A DNA stretch of 11,382 bases from an uncultured Faecalicoccus sp. (GTDB lineage: Bacteria > Bacillota_I > Bacilli_A > Erysipelotrichales > Erysipelotrichaceae): positions 1 through 11,382 of the forward strand of contig CABVDD010000051.1 in the NCBI GenBank assembly GCA_902497095.1, written 5' to 3'. The position numbers were made by a program, and so were the translations under genes. Shown one piece after another: positions 7,947 through 11,382 of this stretch (position 1 is its first letter; each line of letters begins with the position of its first letter). The notes under the pieces were generated by a model. The model was not told where the DNA came from. It worked only from the letters and a program-made list of their open reading frames with translations, and made no database searches.

Positions 7947-8453
7947 TTATCTCTTTTTCTCAAACATTTTATCCACAATTTTACTTAATTTTTCATTAAA
8001 ACTACTATTATTTGTCCTCATTTCATTTTTCATTTCACTGATAATTTCATCATAATTCGTAATTACCTCACCAAGTTTATCTACATCATCAACAACAATT
8101 ATTGTGCCCATCCGATCAGCAACAGCCTTTGCAAATGATACCTGATGATTGTTCACGTGCTCATTAAATTCATGCCGCCTTGGAACCACAATGGGTGTTT
8201 TTCTAATTTGTAAAGGCATAATAAAACTGGATGGTCCGCCATGAGTGATAACAATTCTCGCTTTCTCCACCAACTGTAGCATTTCTTGATAAGGAAATAA
8301 CTTTTGCCACTTACAAAATTTTGGTTCATATGTACTATATCCAGTCTGTATAACTACTTCTTCTGTAATAATCCCTTCCTTTTTAAGATCATCCACGCAT
8401 TTCACTAACCGATTAAACGGCTGTTCGTGTGTACCTACGGTAACAAAAATCAT
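7947..8453 (-). CDS. Alg13-like glycosyltransferase catalytic subunit (PssE/CpsG/EpsF type)
   Basis: A 168-residue protein matching the C-terminal, nucleotide-sugar-binding half of GT-B family 28 (MurG/Alg13 type). It begins MIFVTVGTHEQPF, the standard Alg13/PssE start. The donor-binding motif is ITHGGPSSFIMP (69-80) followed by PIVVPRRHEFNEHVNNHQ (87-104), with the histidine-glycine-glycine and the glutamate/asparagine cluster in place. It should form a membrane-bound heterodimer with the Alg14-like product encoded just upstream and transfer the second sugar onto the lipid-linked primer. Known bacterial pairs include pneumococcal Cps14F/Cps14G (galactose) and rhizobial PssD/PssE (glucuronic acid); the adjacent ugd makes GlcA a reasonable guess here. 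GAGGTG at 8462-8467 gives an eight-base spacing to the ATG; a second AGGAG (8454-8458) touches the ATG and is badly placed. It lies 15 bases after the Alg14-like stop. Length is typical, so it is not a truncated MurG. Confidence 0.92.
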   Translation of the reverse strand: MIFVTVGTHEQPFNRLVKCVDDLKKEGIITEEVVIQTGYSTYEPKFCKWQKLFPYQEMLQLVEKARIVITHGGPSSFIMPLQIRKTPIVVPRRHEFNEHVNNHQVSFAKAVADRMGTIIVVDDVDKLGEVITNYDEIISEMKNEMRTNNSSFNEKLSKIVDKMFEKKR

Positions 8454-8468
8454 CTCCTCACCACCTCG

Positions 8469-8945
8469 CTAAAATATACTGCCCAAGTTGATTGCCTTCG
8501 GGTAGACTTTTTTCATTTCTTCCCATTCCACAATAAATCTGTCTGTAACTGGATAACATAGTTTTCCAGCAATTGTAGGCGCATCAATGCGATCAAATAC
8601 TTCAATATATATCGTCTTTGCTCCGAATAATTTTCCTATATAAAAGAAAGGTATTGCAGGTGCTGCTCCTGATGTAATGATTAAGTCCGGTCGCTCTTTG
8701 GGAATAATCTTAAGGGCTTTTACAGTATTTATGATTAAGGCTTTAATGCTACGATTGCTTGGATAATAGCATGGATACATTTTTTCTCCCTTTAAAAGAC
8801 TCCTTGCATCTTCCTTATCAAATGTAACCCAAAAGCGGTCTTTATCCTGCCAAAATGGTTTTAACATATAAAGATGCGTCAGGTGGCCACCGGATGAACC
8901 GACTAAACACACCTTTAATTTTTTATTAGTATTATTATTTCTCAT
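8469..8945 (-). CDS. Alg14-like glycosyltransferase membrane/acceptor subunit (PssD/CpsF/EpsE type)
   Basis: A 158-residue Alg14-family protein, the N-terminal half of a split GT-B enzyme. It anchors the Alg13-like partner to the membrane and helps bind the lipid-linked acceptor. Diagnostic parts are KVCLVGSSGGHLTHLYML (11-28), the ITSGAAPAIPFFYIGKLFGAKTIYIE region (about 90-115), then a DRIDAPT segment near 118-124, and the C-terminal DRFIVEWEEMKK followed by a terminal LGSIF. The weakly hydrophobic helix around residues 94-107 may insert in the membrane. I place the start at the ATG at 8945: the possible GTG start at 8960 lacks an upstream ribosome binding site, whereas the GTGGAG containing that GTG lies nine bases before the ATG. 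The gene begins 32 bases after the dehydrogenase stop and is the first AT-rich gene after the composition break. Length is normal for the family. Confidence 0.92.
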   Translation of the reverse strand: MRNNNTNKKLKVCLVGSSGGHLTHLYMLKPFWQDKDRFWVTFDKEDARSLLKGEKMYPCYYPSNRSIKALIINTVKALKIIPKERPDLIITSGAAPAIPFFYIGKLFGAKTIYIEVFDRIDAPTIAGKLCYPVTDRFIVEWEEMKKVYPKAINLGSIF

Positions 8946-8954
8946 CCGAAATTG

Positions 8955-8960
8955 CTCCAC
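8955..8960 (-). promoter_or_regulatory. ribosome binding site deciding the Alg14-like start
   Basis: GTGGAG on the minus strand, nine bases before the ATG at 8945. Its first three bases could be misread as a GTG start codon, which would add five residues; nothing upstream of that GTG resembles a good Shine-Dalgarno site. Confidence 0.65.
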
Positions 8961-8977
8961 TTCGCTTCAAAATTTGA

Positions 8978-10228
8978 TTAATCACGTCTAAAAATGTCTC
9001 TTGTATATACTTTCTCTTGTACATCATCTAAATCTTTATCATATCGATTCGCAATGATGGCCTGGCTCTGTTTCTTGAACGCTTCCAGATCATTGACAAT
9101 CTTGCTGCCAAAGAAGGTATCTCCATCTTTTAAGGTCGATTCATAAATGATGACCGTAGCTCCTTTGGCTTTGATCCGTTTCATAACGCCCTGGATACTG
9201 CTCTGTCTGAAGTTGTCACTATGGCTTTTCATCGTTAAACGGTAAACACCAACAATCACTTCATGTTCTCTCTGTGCAGAGTAAGCTTCGGAATTTCCAT
9301 AAGCGCCCGCAATCTCCAGTACTCTGTCCGCTATGAAATCTTTTCTCGTACGGTTGCTCTCCACAATAGCTTCAATCAGGTTTTCCGGAACATCCTGATA
9401 ATTGGCCAGCAGCTGCTTTGTATCTTTTGGTAAACAGTAGCCACCATAGCCAAAACTCGGATTGTTATAGAAATCTCCCACACGTGGATCTAAACAAACT
9501 CCTTTGATAATCTGCTGTGTATCTAGGCCCTTCATTTCCGCATAGGTATCCAACTCATTGAAATAAGCAACCCGTAATGCCAGGTAGGTATTGGCAAACA
9601 GCTTAACCGCTTCGGCTTCGGTAAATCCCATAAACAAGGTATCGATATCTTCTTTGATGGCACCTTCCTGCAACAGCTTCGCAAAGGTATGCGCTGCTTC
9701 CAGTAATCGTTTATCATTTAAATCGGTTCCCACGATGATGCGGCTGGGATACAAATTGTCATACAGTGCCTTGGATTCTCTCAAGAATTCAGGACTGAAG
9801 ATGATATTCCTGCTTCCGGTTTTCTCCCGAATGCTCTTTGTATACCCGACCGGTATCGTAGACTTGATCACCATGATCGCATCCGGGTTATATTTCATTA
9901 CCAGTTCTATGACATTCTCCACTGCCGAAGTATCAAAAAAATTCTTCTTACTGTCATAATTTGTTGGCGCGGCAATGACCACAAAGTCGGCATCTGTATA
10001 GGCCTCTTTCGCATCTATTGTGGCTGTCAGATCCAGATCTTTTTCTCTCAGATATTTCTCAATATAGTCATCCTGGATCGGCGACTTTCTCTGATTGATC
10101 AGCTCCACCTTTTCTGGCACGATGTCTACGGCCATGACTTTATGATGCTGGGCCAAAAGTGTCGCAATAGATAATCCCACATAGCCTGTACCGGCTACTG
10201 CGATCTTAAGTTCCTTAAACTCTCTCAT
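8978..10228 (-). CDS. ugd: UDP-glucose 6-dehydrogenase
   Basis: A 416-residue cytoplasmic enzyme that oxidises UDP-glucose to UDP-glucuronate with two NAD+. Sequence landmarks: GTGYVG dinucleotide-binding loop (13-18), VIKSTIPVG (120-128), FSPEFLRE (144-151), the EAVKLFANTYLALRVAYFNEL helix (206-226 in part) carrying the catalytic lysine and asparagine (K209, N213), and GYGGYCLPKD (260-269) with nucleophile Cys265. The C-terminal UDP-binding domain includes VGVYRLTMKSHSDNFRQSS (327-344 region). All key residues are present. The start ATG overlaps the epimerase stop as ATGA, with GGAGAG (10237-10242) eight bases upstream, so translation is probably coupled. Most of the gene is much more GC-rich than the genes after it, but the last 25 or so codons are AT-rich, suggesting that a recombination junction falls in its 3' end. 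The length is slightly above the compact type of about 390 residues. Confidence 0.97.
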   Translation of the reverse strand: MREFKELKIAVAGTGYVGLSIATLLAQHHKVMAVDIVPEKVELINQRKSPIQDDYIEKYLREKDLDLTATIDAKEAYTDADFVVIAAPTNYDSKKNFFDTSAVENVIELVMKYNPDAIMVIKSTIPVGYTKSIREKTGSRNIIFSPEFLRESKALYDNLYPSRIIVGTDLNDKRLLEAAHTFAKLLQEGAIKEDIDTLFMGFTEAEAVKLFANTYLALRVAYFNELDTYAEMKGLDTQQIIKGVCLDPRVGDFYNNPSFGYGGYCLPKDTKQLLANYQDVPENLIEAIVESNRTRKDFIADRVLEIAGAYGNSEAYSAQREHEVIVGVYRLTMKSHSDNFRQSSIQGVMKRIKAKGATVIIYESTLKDGDTFFGSKIVNDLEAFKKQSQAIIANRYDKDLDDVQEKVYTRDIFRRD

Positions 10229-11301
10229 GCTTTTTTCTCTCCGTAAAAATCTTTATACCATTCGGCAAATTTTCGTAATCCGGTCCTCAGATCCGTATCC
10301 GGTTTAAAGTCAAAATCTCTTTCCAGAGCCGAGGTATCCGCATATGTTACCGGTACATCCCCCGGCTGCATAGGAACCAGCTCCTTATGAGCCTCGAAGT
10401 CATAATCCTCAGGAAGTACACCGGCTCTTACCAGTTCTTCGCTTAGGATCTGCACAAAATCTAAAAGATTTTCCGGATGATTGTTTCCGATGTTGTAAAG
10501 TGCGTAAGGCGGTACCGGCAGTCCATCTTCACCGATCTGTTTATCCGGTGCCTTGCGCATCACTTTTTCTACGCCGGTCACGATATCATCGATATAGGTA
10601 AAATCTCTTTTGCAGTTTCCGTAGTTAAAAATCTGTATGGTCCTGCCTTCTCGCAGCTTATTGGTAAAACCAAAATAGGCCATGTCTGGTCTTCCGGCCG
10701 GACCATAGACAGTGAAGAACCGAAGTCCTGTGGAAGGAATGTTATACAGCTTCGCATAGGCATGCGCCATAAGTTCATTTGATTTTTTCGTGGCCGCATA
10801 AAGAGATACCGGATGATCCACTTTATCCTCTGTACTGTATGGCACCTTTTTATTGGAACCATAGACAGACGAACTGGAAGCATAGACCAGATGTTCCACC
10901 GGAACCTGTCCTTCATCATAGGAATGACGGCAGGCTTCCAAGATGTTATAAAATCCGATCAGATTGGACTCTACATAGGCATCCGGATTGATGATGGAAT
11001 AACGAACACCGGCCTGCGCTGCCAGATTCACAACGATCTGTGGTCCATACGTTTTGAAAACTTCCTGAATCAAATCTTTATCGGCAATATTACCTTTGAC
11101 AAAAATAAAAGAGGAATAGTGGGACAATTCCTCCAGTCGGGATTCTTTTAAACGTACATCATAGTAATCGTTCATATTGTCGATACCAATGACAGTGACA
11201 TCTTTTACTGTTTCATAAAGATGCCGGATCAAATTGGAGCCTATAAAACCAGCTGCCCCTGTCACTAGTATCGTTTTCTGTTTTAAATCGATATAGCTCA
11301 T
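10225..11301 (-). CDS. UDP-glucuronate 4-epimerase (NAD-dependent epimerase/dehydratase)
   Basis: A 358-residue extended short-chain dehydrogenase/reductase acting on a nucleotide sugar. The NAD-binding loop is TGAAGFIGS (14-22) with Asp41 in GIDNMNDYYD. The catalytic set is the serine cluster ASSSSVYG (141-148) and YAATK (Tyr168, Lys172). NLAAQAGVRYS (92-102) and MQPGDVPVTYADTS (311-324) are strongly associated with UDP-glucuronate 4-epimerases (CapI/LspL type) rather than GalE or dTDP-glucose dehydratases. It would therefore convert UDP-GlcA into UDP-GalA, using the product of the overlapping downstream ugd. The start is supported by GAGGA about 6-7 bases upstream. The gene starts 16 bases after the stop of the preceding gene, so it is an internal operon member. 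Substrate is inferred from family motifs; a related 4-epimerisation of another uronic sugar cannot be excluded. Confidence 0.9.
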   Translation of the reverse strand: MSYIDLKQKTILVTGAAGFIGSNLIRHLYETVKDVTVIGIDNMNDYYDVRLKESRLEELSHYSSFIFVKGNIADKDLIQEVFKTYGPQIVVNLAAQAGVRYSIINPDAYVESNLIGFYNILEACRHSYDEGQVPVEHLVYASSSSVYGSNKKVPYSTEDKVDHPVSLYAATKKSNELMAHAYAKLYNIPSTGLRFFTVYGPAGRPDMAYFGFTNKLREGRTIQIFNYGNCKRDFTYIDDIVTGVEKVMRKAPDKQIGEDGLPVPPYALYNIGNNHPENLLDFVQILSEELVRAGVLPEDYDFEAHKELVPMQPGDVPVTYADTSALERDFDFKPDTDLRTGLRKFAEWYKDFYGEKKA

Positions 11302-11317
11302 CTAGATTCCTCTTTCT

Positions 11318-11382
11318 TTATCTTGCCCCTGCATGGCTGCCTGCCAACATCGTTCGTACCGTCTTTACCAACAGTGTCACAT
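11318..11382 (-). CDS. C-terminal end of an upstream gene, probably initiating sugar-phosphate transferase
   Basis: One minus-strand frame is open from the window edge to a TAA at 11318-11320 and encodes 20 residues beginning VTLLVKTVRTML and ending GAR. A pattern of a hydrophobic strand followed by KT and a hydrophobic segment is what I expect at the extreme C-terminus of polyisoprenyl-phosphate hexose-1-phosphate transferases (CpsE/WcaJ type), which end near D-(I/V)-x-(I/L)-hydrophobic-x-K-T. Such an enzyme, which starts the repeat unit, is the most expected gene at this position, and no other initiating transferase occurs in the window. The stop lies 16 bases before the epimerase start, consistent with one operon. 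A second frame through the same bases is also open, so both reading frame and function remain tentative. Confidence 0.45.
   Translation of the reverse strand, partial: VTLLVKTVRTMLAGSHAGAR

Noticed and set aside
7947..8945. The Alg14-like and Alg13-like genes read as a frameshifted, broken MurG-type glycosyltransferase.
   Set aside because: Each has its own ribosome binding site, normal family length and terminal motifs; two separate proteins are the usual arrangement in bacterial capsule loci.
9591..9959. Plus-strand open frame of about 120 codons opposite ugd.
   Set aside because: Lies entirely antisense to a well-supported gene, has no family motifs; a by-product of the codon pattern on the other strand.
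10477..11151. Several open frames on both strands within the epimerase gene.
   Set aside because: The epimerase has all catalytic motifs in one continuous frame; the others give composition-driven sequence without domains.
1..11382. Mobile elements, CRISPR arrays, tRNA or rRNA genes that could explain transfer of the locus.
   Set aside because: No transposase motifs, spaced direct repeats or structural RNA genes were seen; the evidence for transfer is composition only.

Overview
The window is a block of polysaccharide (capsule or exopolysaccharide) biosynthesis genes of the Wzx/Wzy type from a low-GC Gram-positive bacterium. All supported genes lie on the minus strand, so transcription runs from position 11382 down to 1. 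Strong AAGGAG-type ribosome binding sites, close gene packing, an Alg14/Alg13-like split glycosyltransferase and the short-type UDP-glucose dehydrogenase point to Bacillota. A gut Clostridia (Lachnospiraceae-like) host is my best guess, but there is no taxonomic marker gene here.

Layout in transcription order: (1) 11382-8978 is a more GC-rich block. It holds the last 20 codons of an upstream gene (probably the initiating sugar-phosphate transferase), a UDP-glucuronate 4-epimerase, and a UDP-glucose 6-dehydrogenase overlapping it by ATGA. (2) 8945-7947 encodes the Alg14-like and Alg13-like halves of a two-protein glycosyltransferase. (3) 7946-7595 is about 350 bases of very AT-rich DNA with no convincing gene. 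(4) 7594-191 is a tight run of seven genes: GT4 glycosyltransferase, DUF1919-type protein, TupA-like ATP-grasp protein, GlfT2-like GT2 glycosyltransferase, Wzy polymerase, a second GT-A-type glycosyltransferase, and Wzx flippase. (5) 181-1 is the N-terminus of UDP-galactopyranose mutase (glf), cut by the window edge.

Together the genes describe a pathway. UDP-Glc is oxidised to UDP-GlcA and can be epimerised to UDP-GalA; UDP-Galp is isomerised to UDP-Galf by Glf. The glycosyltransferases would extend a lipid-linked repeat unit on the cytoplasmic face, Wzx would flip it, and Wzy would polymerise it outside. The predicted polymer therefore contains a uronic acid and probably galactofuranose. 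A TupA-like ATP-grasp protein raises the possibility of an amide-linked substituent on the uronic acid.

Base composition changes sharply. For example, 10321-10380 has 34 G+C of 60 and 9061-9120 has 27 of 60, whereas 9001-9060 has 18, 8041-8100 has 16, 3361-3420 has 14 and 7801-7860 has 12. The break falls in the last 25 or so codons of the dehydrogenase gene. This fits a conserved flank joined to an exchangeable, serotype-specific cassette. I see no transposase, integrase, tRNA, rRNA, CRISPR array or clear terminator. The locus looks like an ordinary but individually assembled capsule locus rather than a new class of system; its least understood parts are the DUF1919 and ATP-grasp pair and the 312-residue glycosyltransferase.
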